From Lutibaculum baratangense AMV1 (GTDB lineage Bacteria; Pseudomonadota; Alphaproteobacteria; Rhizobiales; Tepidamorphaceae), in contig NZ_AWXZ01000012.1 of assembly GCF_000496075.1 (NCBI RefSeq), positions 1-64,000 of the forward strand: a stretch of DNA of 64,000 nt, written 5' to 3'. Shown here one piece after another: positions 54,212 through 62,159 of this stretch; within the stretch, counting starts at the first letter, position 1, and each line of letters begins with the position of its first letter. Under the pieces are notes generated by a model. It did no database searches, was not told the DNA's origin, and saw nothing but the letters and a program-made list of their open reading frames with translations. A program made the translations under genes and the position numbers.

Positions 54212-56025
54212 GTCTCGTCCTCCTCGTCGCCGGGGGGAAGCGCCTCGAGACCCGCCATGATCTCGGCGGGCGGCTCTTCCTCGCTCACTCTGATGTCGAC
54301 AATACGCGCGCCGGGGAAACGTTCGAGCACGGCGCTGACGGATGGATGACGCGCCATCTCGTCGCGGAACGAACGCTTCTCCGCCTCGGCCTTCTCGCGC
54401 AGGGTCGGGCCGCCCTTCTCGCGCGTCAGCGTGACGACCCAGCGGCGGCCGGTCCATTCCGCGAGCTTCCGCCCGAGCTCGTGCGGCAAAGCGTGCGAGC
54501 CGTTCGGCCCGAGATTCATCTCGATGCGGCCGGGCTCGAACTTCACGATGTGGACATGGCACTCGAGCGCGACCTTCAGCGAGATGTCGCGCTTCTCCTG
54601 CGCCAGCGCCACGACCTCCTCGAAGGTCTCCGGACCGGGCATGGGCTCCGGAGCCGGCTCCGCCGCCGGGCGCGGCTCGGGCTCCGCCCGGGCCTCGGCG
54701 CGCGGCGCGGGTGCCGCGACGGCCTGCGGCACCTGCGGAACGGGCCGTGGCGGCGCGGCCTGCGGGACAGCCGCGAGAGCGGCGCGTGCGCCGCCGCCGC
54801 CGCCCGGCACCGGCCTCTGCGGCGCGCCGCCGCCGGCGGAGGCCCCCTCCTCCTGCAGCTTGCGGATGACCTCGTCCGGGCTCGGCAGGCTCGAGGCGTG
54901 GGCGAGGCGGATGAGCACCATCTCGGCGGCCGCCTCGGGCCTCGAGGAGCTCTCCGTCTCGCTGATGCCCTTGAGGAGGATCTGCCAGGCGCGCGTGAGC
55001 TCCGGCACGGAGAGCCTTTCGGCGAACGCCTTGCCGCGCTCGATCTCGGTCGGCGACAGCGCGCCGTCCTCCGCCGCCTCCGGCACGAGCTTCAGCCGCG
55101 TGACGAGATGGGAGAAGCTCGCGAGATCCGTCAGCACCGCCTCCGGCGCCGCGCCCTCGCGGTACTGCTCGGCAAACTCCCGGAGCGCGCCGGCGACGTC
55201 GGCCGACATCGCCTTCTCGAAGAGGTCGACGACGCGCGAGCGGTCGGCCACGCCGAGCATCGAGCGCAGCTCGTCGGTGTGCACCTCGCCCGCGCCGTGG
55301 GCGATCGCCTGGTCGAAGAGCGACAGCGCGTCGCGCACCGACCCCTCGCTCGCCCGCGCGATCAGCGCCAGCGCCTCGTCCGTCACGGAGACGCTCTCGG
55401 CCGTCGCGATCTTGCCGAGGTGGCGCACGAGCTCGCCCGCCTCGACGCGCCTGAGGTCGAAGCGCTGGCAGCGCGAGAGGATGGTGATCGGGACCTTGCG
55501 GATCTCGGTCGTCGCGAAGACGAACTTCACATGCTCCGGCGGCTCCTCGAGCGTCTTCAGAAGGCCGTTGAACGCGGCCTTCGAGAGCATGTGCACCTCG
55601 TCGATGATGTAGATCTTGTAGCGCGCCTGGGCCGGGCGGTAGCGCACCGCCTCGATAATCTCCCTGATATCGTCGATGCCGGTGTGGGAGGCGGCGTCCA
55701 TCTCGATCACGTCGACATGGCGCGATTCGAGGATCGCCCGGCAGTGCACCCCTTCGGCCTGCATGTCGAGCGTCGGGCCCGCCGTGCCGTCGGTTCCCTC
55801 GTAGTTCAGGGCGCGCGCCAGGATGCGCGCGGTCGTCGTCTTGCCGACGCCCCGCACGCCCGTGAGCATGTAAGCCTGCGCGATGCGGCCGGACGCGAAG
55901 GCGTTCCTGAGCGTGCGCACCATCGGCGCCTGGCCGATCAGGTCCTCGAAGCCCTGCGGCCGGTACTTCCGCGCCAGCACCCTGTAGGGGCCGGCGCTCT
56001 TTGGGTCCGCTTTGGGCTGGTCCAT
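54208..56025 (-). CDS. dnaX: DNA polymerase III subunit gamma/tau
   Basis: A 605-residue clamp-loader ATPase. Walker A GVRGVGKTTTARILA is at about residue 57, Walker B YIIDEVHMLS at about 141, and sensor ATTEIRKVP later. The usual four-Cys zinc motif is reduced to one Cys (EGVHCRAILESRHVDV), as in other Hyphomicrobiales. A Pro/Ala-rich linker (about 390-480) leads to the tau C-terminal domain. ATG 56025 is the first residue before the conserved start. The SRP RNA gene lies about 170 bases upstream on the same strand. Confidence 0.96.
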   Translation of the reverse strand: MDQPKADPKSAGPYRVLARKYRPQGFEDLIGQAPMVRTLRNAFASGRIAQAYMLTGVRGVGKTTTARILARALNYEGTDGTAGPTLDMQAEGVHCRAILESRHVDVIEMDAASHTGIDDIREIIEAVRYRPAQARYKIYIIDEVHMLSKAAFNGLLKTLEEPPEHVKFVFATTEIRKVPITILSRCQRFDLRRVEAGELVRHLGKIATAESVSVTDEALALIARASEGSVRDALSLFDQAIAHGAGEVHTDELRSMLGVADRSRVVDLFEKAMSADVAGALREFAEQYREGAAPEAVLTDLASFSHLVTRLKLVPEAAEDGALSPTEIERGKAFAERLSVPELTRAWQILLKGISETESSSRPEAAAEMVLIRLAHASSLPSPDEVIRKLQEEGASAGGGAPQRPVPGGGGGARAALAAVPQAAPPRPVPQVPQAVAAPAPRAEARAEPEPRPAAEPAPEPMPGPETFEEVVALAQEKRDISLKVALECHVHIVKFEPGRIEMNLGPNGSHALPHELGRKLAEWTGRRWVVTLTREKGGPTLREKAEAEKRSFRDEMARHPSVSAVLERFPGARIVDIRVSEEEPPAEIMAGLEALPPGDEEDET

Positions 56026-56197
56026 CGGCGTGTTCGGTCGGGGATGATCTTCGGGTTTGCCGAGGCGCGGGAGGCGTTCGTTCACGGCCCGCGCTGTCGG
56101 ATGGACGCTAGCACGACAGCCCCCGCGCCGCGAGGCGGGAGGCGCGACCGATGACGATTTCGCGGATTTCAAAGTGGAAAGCGGGAGGCTGGTCGAC

Positions 56198-56287
56198 AAC
56201 CCGAACCGGTCTCGTTGGGGCTGCTTCCTTCCGGACCTGACCCGGTTGGCGAGGGATTCGTCCGCCGCCAACCTCCCTGACCGGGTT
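56198..56287 (-). ncRNA. ffs: Signal recognition particle 4.5S RNA
   Basis: Read on the minus strand, the universal SRP tip sequence GGTCAGGTCCGGAAGGAAGC is present, folded back by GGTTGGCG and CGCCAACC arms. The outer ends AACCCGG and CCGGTTCGGGTT pair. TATAAC just before the 5' end could be its -10 box. Ends are approximate by a few bases. The RNA binds Ffh and targets membrane proteins to the translocon. Position upstream of dnaX is usual in this group. Confidence 0.92.
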
Positions 56288-56404
56288 ATATCAGCCGGAT
56301 GCCCCCTCGACGCAAGGGGGGCGGCGGCCGGATCCTTCGGCGTCGTTCGTCGGGCGGACGCATCGACCGGGGGCCGGCGCTCCCGCCGCACGAGAGGAGG
56401 CATG

Positions 56405-56986
56405 ATGCCGAGCGAGAAGCAGAAGATGCTGGCCGGCGAGTTCTATGCGCCGGGCGATCCGGAGCTCAGGGCGGACGCTGCGCGCGCGGCGGAGTGGATG
56501 GCGAGGTACAACGCCACGCTGGCCTGGACGGTAGCGGCACGCCACGCGCTCCTGTCGGAGCTCCTCGCCTCCGTCGGGGAGGGCGCGGTCGTCCGGCCGC
56601 CGTTTCACTGCGACTACGGCTTCAACATCAGCCTCGGCCGCGGCGTGTTCCTGAATTTCGGCTGCGTCATCCTCGACGTGACGCCGGTCACGATCGGCGA
56701 CCTCACTCAGGTCGGGCCGGGCGTGCAGATCCTGACGCCCGACCACCCGCGCGACGCCGCGCAGCGCCGGCAGGGCCTCGAGTTCGGCAGGCCGATCGCG
56801 ATCGGCGCGAATGTCTGGATCGGCGGAGGTGCGCTGATCATGCCGGGCGTCACGGTCGGCGACGACGCCATCATCGGCGCAGGCGCCGTCGTGACGCGCG
56901 ACGTTCTGCCGGGCGCGACGGTGGCCGGCAACCCGGCCCGGCCGATCCGCCAGAGGAGGGATGGCCGCGCGAGGACGGATCCTTGA
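56405..56986 (+). CDS. Sugar O-acetyltransferase (maltose acetyltransferase-like)
   Basis: A 193-residue left-handed beta-helix enzyme. The N-terminal Mac domain [20 protein letters not shown] leads into hexapeptide repeats with [20 protein letters not shown], the catalytic-loop region [14 protein letters not shown] (His), and [20 protein letters not shown]. It moves acetyl from acetyl-CoA to a sugar hydroxyl; the sugar is not certain (maltose, galactoside or nodulation-type sugars). AGGAGG precedes; ATG 56402 is an equally possible start. Confidence 0.92.
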   Translation: MPSEKQKMLAGEFYAPGDPELRADAARAAEWMARYNATLAWTVAARHALLSELLASVGEGAVVRPPFHCDYGFNISLGRGVFLNFGCVILDVTPVTIGDLTQVGPGVQILTPDHPRDAAQRRQGLEFGRPIAIGANVWIGGGALIMPGVTVGDDAIIGAGAVVTRDVLPGATVAGNPARPIRQRRDGRARTDP

Positions 56987-56999
56987 GGATCGGATCGAC

Positions 57000-57290
57000 C
57001 TACCGCCCGCTGCGATCCCTGGCGTTGTAGAGCGGCTGCGACGCGTCGCCTGCAGGAAGACGGATCGCGTCCGCGCGCCCGCCGCCGATCTTCATCGGCA
57101 CCGCGGCCCCGAGCGCTGCCGCGACGACCTCCTGTTCGATGACGGCCGAGGGAATGGCTGAGCGGTGAGCCTCGTAGATCCTGGAGGTCACGCCGCTCAC
57201 GTCGAGCACTTTCCGGTCGCGAATGCACTCGGCAACGGCGATCCGAACGTCTTCCACAAGCCCATCATCGAAGAACGCCAGGTCAGTCAT
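57000..57290 (-). CDS. Small unknown protein behind a CtrA-type box
   Basis: A 96-residue soluble protein, unrecognised. It has an acidic N-terminus (MTDLAFFDDGLVEDVRIAVA), a helical middle (YEAHRSAIPSAVIEQEVVAAAL) and a disordered-looking end. GAGG lies nine bases before ATG 57290. The promoter region upstream contains the TTAA-N7-TTAAC box at 57386-57401, so expression may follow the cell cycle. Confidence 0.6.
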   Translation of the reverse strand: MTDLAFFDDGLVEDVRIAVAECIRDRKVLDVSGVTSRIYEAHRSAIPSAVIEQEVVAAALGAAVPMKIGGGRADAIRLPAGDASQPLYNARDRSGR

Positions 57291-57590
57291 CTCGGCCTCA
57301 CTCGAAACGTCATGCCGCGAGCGCGCGCCGCCCTTTGAAGACGGCGCCCCGCGCGGCGGAATTGGCCCAATTCTAGGGCCTTATCTTAACACCTCCTTAA
57401 CGGAGATTAACTCTTTGTTTCAGAAGGGATTCGGCGGTCGCGAGCGCGGCGCCGGGGAAGGCGGCCCAGGAGGGCGCGCCATAAACGCGCGAGGCGAAGA
57501 AGGGATCCGCGAGGCCGGCACGATCAGGCGGTCGCGCGCCCCTGGTCGAGGCTCGTCACCCGGGAAAGCCGGAACGTCGGCGCCGGCGAG
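57291..57590. other. Gap between a small unknown gene and the crp/fnr-type gene
   Basis: This 300-base stretch is the leftward promoter region of the 57000-57290 gene and the end region of the Crp/Fnr gene. Its AT-rich core, 57366-57420, is conspicuous in the GC-rich setting and holds the CtrA-type box. A perfect-looking repeat GAATTGGCCCAATTC-like palindrome at about 57359-57373 lies next to it. No gene was seen. Confidence 0.5.
57386..57411. promoter_or_regulatory. CtrA-type box with a third half-site
   Basis: TTAA, seven bases, TTAAC (57386-57401) is an exact match to the CtrA consensus of alphaproteobacteria. A third TTAAC follows at 57407-57411, so the half-sites are spaced by 11 and 10 bases, one helix turn each. 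The box is about 96 bases before the start of the small gene at 57290. The match is seen; binding is inferred. Confidence 0.55.
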
Positions 57591-58331
57591 CTAGCTTTCG
57601 AGCCGCTGCGGCACGTGCCGGCAGCCGCAGGAGATGGCCCTGAGCTTCTCCTCGTCGCGCACGGCGAGCCAGCCACGCCGCGACCGGATCGCTCCCTCGC
57701 CTTCGAGCATGTGCAGGGTCTCCGTCACGGTCGCCCGCCGCACCGACAGAAGGTGCGACAGCTCGGCATGCGTCGCCCGCACGACGGCACCTTCGAGGTA
57801 GTGGTCCATCGCCAGGATCCAGCCGGCCATCCGCTGCACGAGGCGGTGGCGACAGTGGCAGACGGACAGGCGGACGAGCTGCTCCACCTCCCGGGACAAC
57901 TCCGCATGGAGAATGCCGAGCACGGCTGGCCTGCGCAGCGAGAGCGACCGGAGGGTCTTGGCATCGACCGTGAGGATCTCGCACTCGGTCTGGGCGGTGG
58001 CCGTGACGCTGCTCGCGCCGTCGAGCACAGCGCTGCCGAGACCGACGGCGCCGTCATAGCCCGTGAGTGCGACCTCGGCGGCGCCCCCGTCCGGACACCC
58101 CGCCGACGAGGAGACGGCGCCCGACTCGATGAAGTGAACCGCCTGGGGACGGAAGCCGGCGGCACATATCGCGGTGCCCTTCTCCACCCGCCGCAGCCGC
58201 CCCAGCTCGTGCAGAACGGCCCGGACATCGGCGGGAAGCCGGAGGAGAACGGTGTTTCGGCCGAAGGCGCCCCCGGACGGGACGTGAAGAAGAGCCTCCT
58301 GGCCGGGGCGCAGCATCGTGACGTCCAACAT
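57591..58331 (-). CDS. Crp/Fnr-family transcriptional regulator
   Basis: A 246-residue regulator. The N-terminal cyclic-nucleotide-binding-like domain (about 25-140) has GTAICAAGFRPQAVHFIESG. The C-terminal winged helix has THAELSHLLSVRRATVTETLHML, typical of this family. There is no Cys cluster at the N-terminus like that of oxygen-sensing FNR; Cys pairs VCHCRHR and ISCGCRHV lie later. Its ligand is unknown. GGAGG is eight bases before ATG 58331. A Crp-like site stands upstream at 58410-58425. Confidence 0.9.
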   Translation of the reverse strand: MLDVTMLRPGQEALLHVPSGGAFGRNTVLLRLPADVRAVLHELGRLRRVEKGTAICAAGFRPQAVHFIESGAVSSSAGCPDGGAAEVALTGYDGAVGLGSAVLDGASSVTATAQTECEILTVDAKTLRSLSLRRPAVLGILHAELSREVEQLVRLSVCHCRHRLVQRMAGWILAMDHYLEGAVVRATHAELSHLLSVRRATVTETLHMLEGEGAIRSRRGWLAVRDEEKLRAISCGCRHVPQRLES

Positions 58332-58847
58332 CGCCCGAACCTCCGTGGCTGAGATCGTGGATTTCCCTGGTTGTCATCCTGCATCCGCCATCCGCCAGGA
58401 TCATTAACCTGTGATGTGAACCACACACCTTCGGCGAAGACGGAAGCTTTCGGCCGCAGAGGGGCAATAACAGCAACGACAGACGCTTGACGCACATGAG
58501 GGGGACAGCCGGTTTTGTTCCGGTCCACTTGCGTACCCCTGGGAAGGACGCGGCGGACCAGCAAGGGCGGCCCTCGCGGGACGGGATGGGTGCGGCTGGC
58601 TCCCAGCGTGTTTCCCGGGTGCATCGGCCCGACGGACCGGAGAGGGCGAGGCGCCCTCCCCGGCCCGTGCGGCCGGATGACCGCGGGAGGGGGAGAGAGG
58701 CGCGGCCACCAATCGCGGGGAGGACGTGCTCGCGCCGCCACCCCGCAACTGAGCAACGGCGGGCGCAGGGGCCGGTTTCGGTGCGATAGGGGACACAATG
58801 CTCCAGCCGCTCAAGCGCTCACGCGGCGGCTCCGACCGCTGCAGGCG
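58332..58847. other. Long gap upstream of the crp/fnr-type gene
   Basis: 516 bases. The left part is the promoter region of the Crp/Fnr-type gene, including the candidate site at 58410-58425 and a less GC-rich patch around 58400-58470. The right part, from about 58500 to 58800, is GC-rich and contains GC hairpins (for example around GGGCGAGGCGCCCTC at about 58646). An open frame at 58487-58789 has the composition of noise. No convincing gene was seen. Confidence 0.5.
58410..58425. promoter_or_regulatory. Crp-like palindrome upstream of the crp/fnr-type gene
   Basis: TGTGA, six bases, CCACA differs at one base from the classic TGTGA-N6-TCACA site. It lies 79 bases before the start of the Crp/Fnr-type gene. 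Autoregulation is plausible. Only the base pattern is seen; the specificity of this protein is not known. Confidence 0.45.
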
Positions 58848-60185
58848 CTACCTGTCGGGGCGCCGCGGCGGCGGCATCTTGCGGCCGGGGTCGTCGGCGA
58901 TGAGGCGCGCGCCGCGCTCGTAGGTGAGGTAGCGCAGAAGCCACCGCAGCGACACGACGATCCGGTTCTGCGCTCCCGAGAGCAGGTAGACGTGGACGAT
59001 CGCCCAGAGGAGCCAGCCGAACCAGCCTTTGAGCCGGTACCTTCCGAAGTCGAACACGGCCGCGTGCCGCCCGACGATCGCCGCGTTGCCGCGATCGCGG
59101 TAGCGGAAGGGCTCGAGCGGCTCGCCGCTCTTCAGGTTGCGGGCGAGACCGCGGCCGAGATGCGTGCCCTCCTGCTTCGCGACCTGGGCAAGGCCCGGCA
59201 GCGGCTTGCCGTCTTCGCCGTCCACGAGGGCGAGGTCGCCGATCACGTGGATGCCGTCGAGGCCCGGCACCTGGAAGTCGGGCCCGACCCGGATGCGGCC
59301 GGCGCGATCACCCTCGAGGCCCAGCCATCGGGCGCCCGGCGAGGCGGCCACGCCGGCTCCCCAGACGACCGCGCCGACCGGGATCCGCTCGCCGGCGACC
59401 GTCACGTGGCGCTCCCCGACATCCTCGACCGCCTGCCCGAGCCGCGTCTCGACGCCGAGCCGCTCGAGCCGCTCCTTCGCGAAGGCCGCGAGGGATTCGG
59501 GGAAGCCCGACAGAAGCCGCGGTGCAGCCTCCAGAAGGATGATGCGCGCGGAGCTCGGGTCGATCCGGCGGAAGTTGCGGCTCAGGGCATGGCGCGACAG
59601 CTCCGCAAGCGCCCCCGCCATCTCCACGCCGGTCGGGCCGCCGCCGATGACGGCGATCGTCATGAGCCGCCGCTGCTCGTCCGGGTCCGGCGTGACCTCG
59701 GCCTGCTCGAACGCCAGGAGCACGCGCGAGCGCAGCTTCCGCGCATCCTCTATCGTCTTGAGGCCGGGGGCATGCTCGGCCCATTCGTCGTGGCCGAAAT
59801 AGCCGTGGGTCGCGCCGGAGGCGAGGACGAGACGGTCGAACCGGATCGCCGTCCCGTTCTTCAGCTCCACCTGCCGGGCGGCGGTGTCGACACCCACGAC
59901 CTCGCCGAGAACCACCTCGACGGAGGGGTAGCGGCCCAGCACCTTCCGGATCGGCTCGGCGATCTCGGCGGGAGACAGCGCCGCCGTCGCGACCTGGTAG
60001 AGGAGCGGCTGGAAGAGATGGTGGTTCTGCCGGTCGACGATCGTCGCCGCCACCCCTGCCCGCCCGAGTTCGCGCGCGACCTCGATGCCCCCGAAGCCCG
60101 CGCCGACGATGACGACATGCGGCCCGGGCCTCGCGGGCAAAGCGAGCCTCGTCGGATCCGTGCGATGCTCGAGGGCCTCCGTCAC
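58848..60185 (-). CDS. Type II NADH dehydrogenase-like FAD oxidoreductase
   Basis: A 445-residue protein of the NDH-2 family, which passes electrons from NADH to quinone without pumping protons. FAD motif VVIVGAGFGGIEVAREL is at about residue 24, NHHLFQPLLYQVATAALSP follows, the NADH motif IAVIGGGPTGVEMAGALAEL is at about 176, and the second FAD motif IHVIGDLA at about 312. The C-terminal part (GWFGWLLWAIVHVYLLSG) is the membrane-binding end. Its start overlaps the end of the cupin gene (ATGA), so both are one operon. Confidence 0.92.
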   Translation of the reverse strand: MTEALEHRTDPTRLALPARPGPHVVIVGAGFGGIEVARELGRAGVAATIVDRQNHHLFQPLLYQVATAALSPAEIAEPIRKVLGRYPSVEVVLGEVVGVDTAARQVELKNGTAIRFDRLVLASGATHGYFGHDEWAEHAPGLKTIEDARKLRSRVLLAFEQAEVTPDPDEQRRLMTIAVIGGGPTGVEMAGALAELSRHALSRNFRRIDPSSARIILLEAAPRLLSGFPESLAAFAKERLERLGVETRLGQAVEDVGERHVTVAGERIPVGAVVWGAGVAASPGARWLGLEGDRAGRIRVGPDFQVPGLDGIHVIGDLALVDGEDGKPLPGLAQVAKQEGTHLGRGLARNLKSGEPLEPFRYRDRGNAAIVGRHAAVFDFGRYRLKGWFGWLLWAIVHVYLLSGAQNRIVVSLRWLLRYLTYERGARLIADDPGRKMPPPRRPDR

Positions 60186-60574
60186 GCCCGTTCCTCGAAG
60201 TGATAGACGACATCCTCGAGACTATCCGTCGGAAACACGAACAGGAAGCGCAACGGGCCGCCGCCGGTGTTCCTCGTGACGTGGCTCGCATTGCCTGGAA
60301 TGAAGACCGAGACGCCCGGCTCGAGCGCGTGCGCCGTGCCGTCGATTTCCACCAGCCCCTCGCCCTCGAGCGCGTGGTAGATCTCGGGAGGCTCGTGGTG
60401 GTGGAGCGGCAGCTTGCGGCCCGGCGGGATCTCCGCGAGGCCCATGCTCATCGCCCCCGTGCCGGTGCGCTCGGAGGAAAAGACGAGCTTCCACCGCGTC
60501 TCCGGCGCGCGGTCGACGACGCTCGCCATCTCGTCCCAGCCGAGCTCGGCCAATGTCACCTTCGTGCCGTGCAT
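60182..60574 (-). CDS. Single-domain cupin protein
   Basis: A 130-residue cupin. Motif 1 contains LPLHHHEPPEIYHALEGEG, with the metal-binding histidines and glutamate, and motif 2 contains FIPGNASHVTRN with the last histidine. The set is complete, so it probably binds a metal. Role unknown: small cupins include enzymes, sugar isomerases and sensors. It is the first gene of a two-gene operon with the NDH-2-like enzyme. GGAGG lies about 14 bases before ATG 60574. Confidence 0.88.
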   Translation of the reverse strand: MHGTKVTLAELGWDEMASVVDRAPETRWKLVFSSERTGTGAMSMGLAEIPPGRKLPLHHHEPPEIYHALEGEGLVEIDGTAHALEPGVSVFIPGNASHVTRNTGGGPLRFLFVFPTDSLEDVVYHFEERA

Positions 60575-60764
60575 GGATCCCAGATACCTCCGATCAGCCC
60601 GCGGGGTCCTTCCCCATTCTCCCGAGGGGAAGAGTCGCGCCGACCGATCGTTTCCGGAGAGCCGGCAAGACGGCATCGAGGTCGGCAGCCGTACCCGGCC
60701 GCCGTGGATCCCGCCCGCCCCTTCGCGTGTTGCGATGACGGGGCACCACGCGGAGCAGACGAAG

Positions 60765-60971
60765 ATGGCCAAGGATCGGAAACCGCAGAAGCGGCCGGAA
60801 GGCGGGGCCGGGGACGGCCCGCCGGGAAAGGAAGGTCGGAAGACCAAGAACGTGCCTCCGGCCGGCCCTCACGCCGACCCGCGGCTGCAGAATCCCGATG
60901 CCACGCCCGGAACGGGAGCCCTCCCCTCCGTCGGGGAGGACGAGGATCCGAACATGGGCTCGACGGGGTGA
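60765..60971 (+). CDS. Small disordered protein with NPDATPGTGALP end motif
   Basis: A 68-residue hydrophilic protein, Lys/Pro/Gly-rich at first and acidic at the end (VGEDEDPNMGSTG). The element NPDATPGTGALP occurs in other short Hyphomicrobiales proteins of unknown role, as far as I recall. No ordered domain is expected. GGAG is 11 bases before ATG 60765; an in-frame ATG at 60735 is possible. Confidence 0.55.
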   Translation: MAKDRKPQKRPEGGAGDGPPGKEGRKTKNVPPAGPHADPRLQNPDATPGTGALPSVGEDEDPNMGSTG

Positions 60972-61008
60972 GGGCGGGGCTGCCGGGCTCGCGGAGGAGC
61001 GGCTCGGC

Positions 61009-61176
61009 TCAGGCGTCTCCGACGATTTCCGTCACGAAGCCTTCGCCGCCGCACGCGGCACAGTCCTCGCCTCCGAGGCGGCCCGTGCCGCCGCACTTCA
61101 GGCAGACGTTCTTCGCCGACTGCCGACTGCCCGGAGCATCCTCGTCGCCCGGGTTCCTCCGCGAATCATCCGTCAT
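61009..61176 (-). CDS. 55-residue zinc-finger-like CxxCxGxG protein
   Basis: A 55-residue protein with NVCLKCGGTGRLGGEDCAACGGEGFV: CLKCGGTG and CAACGGEG are two CxxCxGxG units, the DnaJ central-domain pattern that binds one zinc ion. No J domain is present. AGGAGA lies about seven bases before ATG 61176. Such stand-alone domains may assist chaperones or bind other proteins; that is inference. Confidence 0.72.
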   Translation of the reverse strand: MTDDSRRNPGDEDAPGSRQSAKNVCLKCGGTGRLGGEDCAACGGEGFVTEIVGDA

Positions 61177-61301
61177 CTTCGTCTCCTGCTCGAGCCCACC
61201 CGCGTACGGCAACGTGCATCGGCCCAATATGGACAATGCGAGGCTTGCGCTTCACGTTCGCCTCGCTTCGGGTGCCAGTGCCGAGGAGAATGGAGACGAG
61301 G

Positions 61302-61595
61302 ATGGACGAGCGCGAGAGACGGATACGCGAGCGGGCACACGCGCTCTGGGAGGAAGAGGGACGTCCCGAGGGGCGCCATGACGCGCATTGGGAGCGCGCC
61401 CGGCAGGAGATAGACGGCCCGGCCGATGCCGGCGAGGGCCCGCTGGGCGCCAAGGCGCCGAACGCGCCGAAGACCGCCAAACGCCAGCGCCGGTCGGGCG
61501 GCGCCGCTCCCGGCGACAAGGACAGGACGCGCGCCAAGAGCGACGAGGGCGGCGACGAGGAAGGCGCCACCAAGAAGAAGAGAAAGAAGAAGTAG
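61302..61595 (+). CDS. DUF2934 protein with Lys-rich tail
   Basis: A 97-residue protein. The N-terminal about 38 residues match DUF2934 (RIRERAHALWEEEGRPEGRH, then HWERA), a short helical motif of unknown role common in Hyphomicrobiales. The rest is disordered and ends in a run of Lys/Arg (KKKRKKK), so it may bind nucleic acid. ATG 61302 follows GGAGACGAGG; ATG 61290 is also possible. Confidence 0.8.
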   Translation: MDERERRIRERAHALWEEEGRPEGRHDAHWERARQEIDGPADAGEGPLGAKAPNAPKTAKRQRRSGGAAPGDKDRTRAKSDEGGDEEGATKKKRKKK

Positions 61596-61647
61596 CTCGG
61601 CGGCTCGGGGATGCCGAGCATCCCCTGCCACGGCCCTCTGCCGACGG

Positions 61648-62001
61648 TTACGTCTCCGACAGGGCCGCTGCCTCGTCGGCCTCGGCCGGCCGCTGGAGCT
61701 TCAGCGGCGTCGGACGCGCCTTCCGCTCCTCGATGACGATGACCCGGAGCAGACGGAGCTCGCCCTTCGCGGCCGGGCATCCACCCGCCAACACCGCCTT
61801 CTCCGCCTCGAGCGCTGAGGCGCCGTCGCTCGTGAGGCTCGGGAGGGCGATCGGAGCATGCTGCGACAGGTGCGACGTGGAAGCGACCGCCTGATGCGGG
61901 AGCCCGTCCTGAAACGACAGCATCGTCAGGGCCGGCAGCGCCGAGCCCACCACCATGCCGCCAAACGACAGCCAAAGACTGACCTTCATCGACAGATCCA
62001 C
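61648..62001 (-). CDS. Unknown protein with N-terminal hydrophobic segment
   Basis: A 117-residue product (GTG 62001; ATG 61989 would give 113). A signal-like segment LWLSFGGMVVGSALPALTML lies at about residues 9-28; then comes a Ser/His-containing stretch and a charged C-terminus with VIVIEERKARPTPLK. It is probably exported or anchored. No family recognised; confidence rests on the plausible signal and composition. Confidence 0.5.
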   Translation of the reverse strand: MDLSMKVSLWLSFGGMVVGSALPALTMLSFQDGLPHQAVASTSHLSQHAPIALPSLTSDGASALEAEKAVLAGGCPAAKGELRLLRVIVIEERKARPTPLKLQRPAEADEAAALSET

Positions 62002-62159
62002 GTCCCGTTCTTGACCATGCCGCCCCCGAGCGAGGATGAAGGCAGCTCAGGGTTTAACCGATCGTAACCGGCTCCACCGCGACGCGAGCCACCTCCGTTC
62101 CTCCGACGTTCTGCCGCAAGATCGCGCCGATTGTGTGGTCGTCCGGCGAAACGCCTCCG

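Noticed and set aside
55700-55790. Missing zinc cysteines in DnaX.
   Set aside because: The reduced motif with one Cys (EGVHCRAILESRHVDV) is the normal state in Hyphomicrobiales, so it is not a defect.
58487-58789. A 100-residue open frame in the gap right of the Crp/Fnr gene.
   Set aside because: Its composition is almost entirely Arg, Gly and Pro, with no ribosome site and no recognisable pattern.
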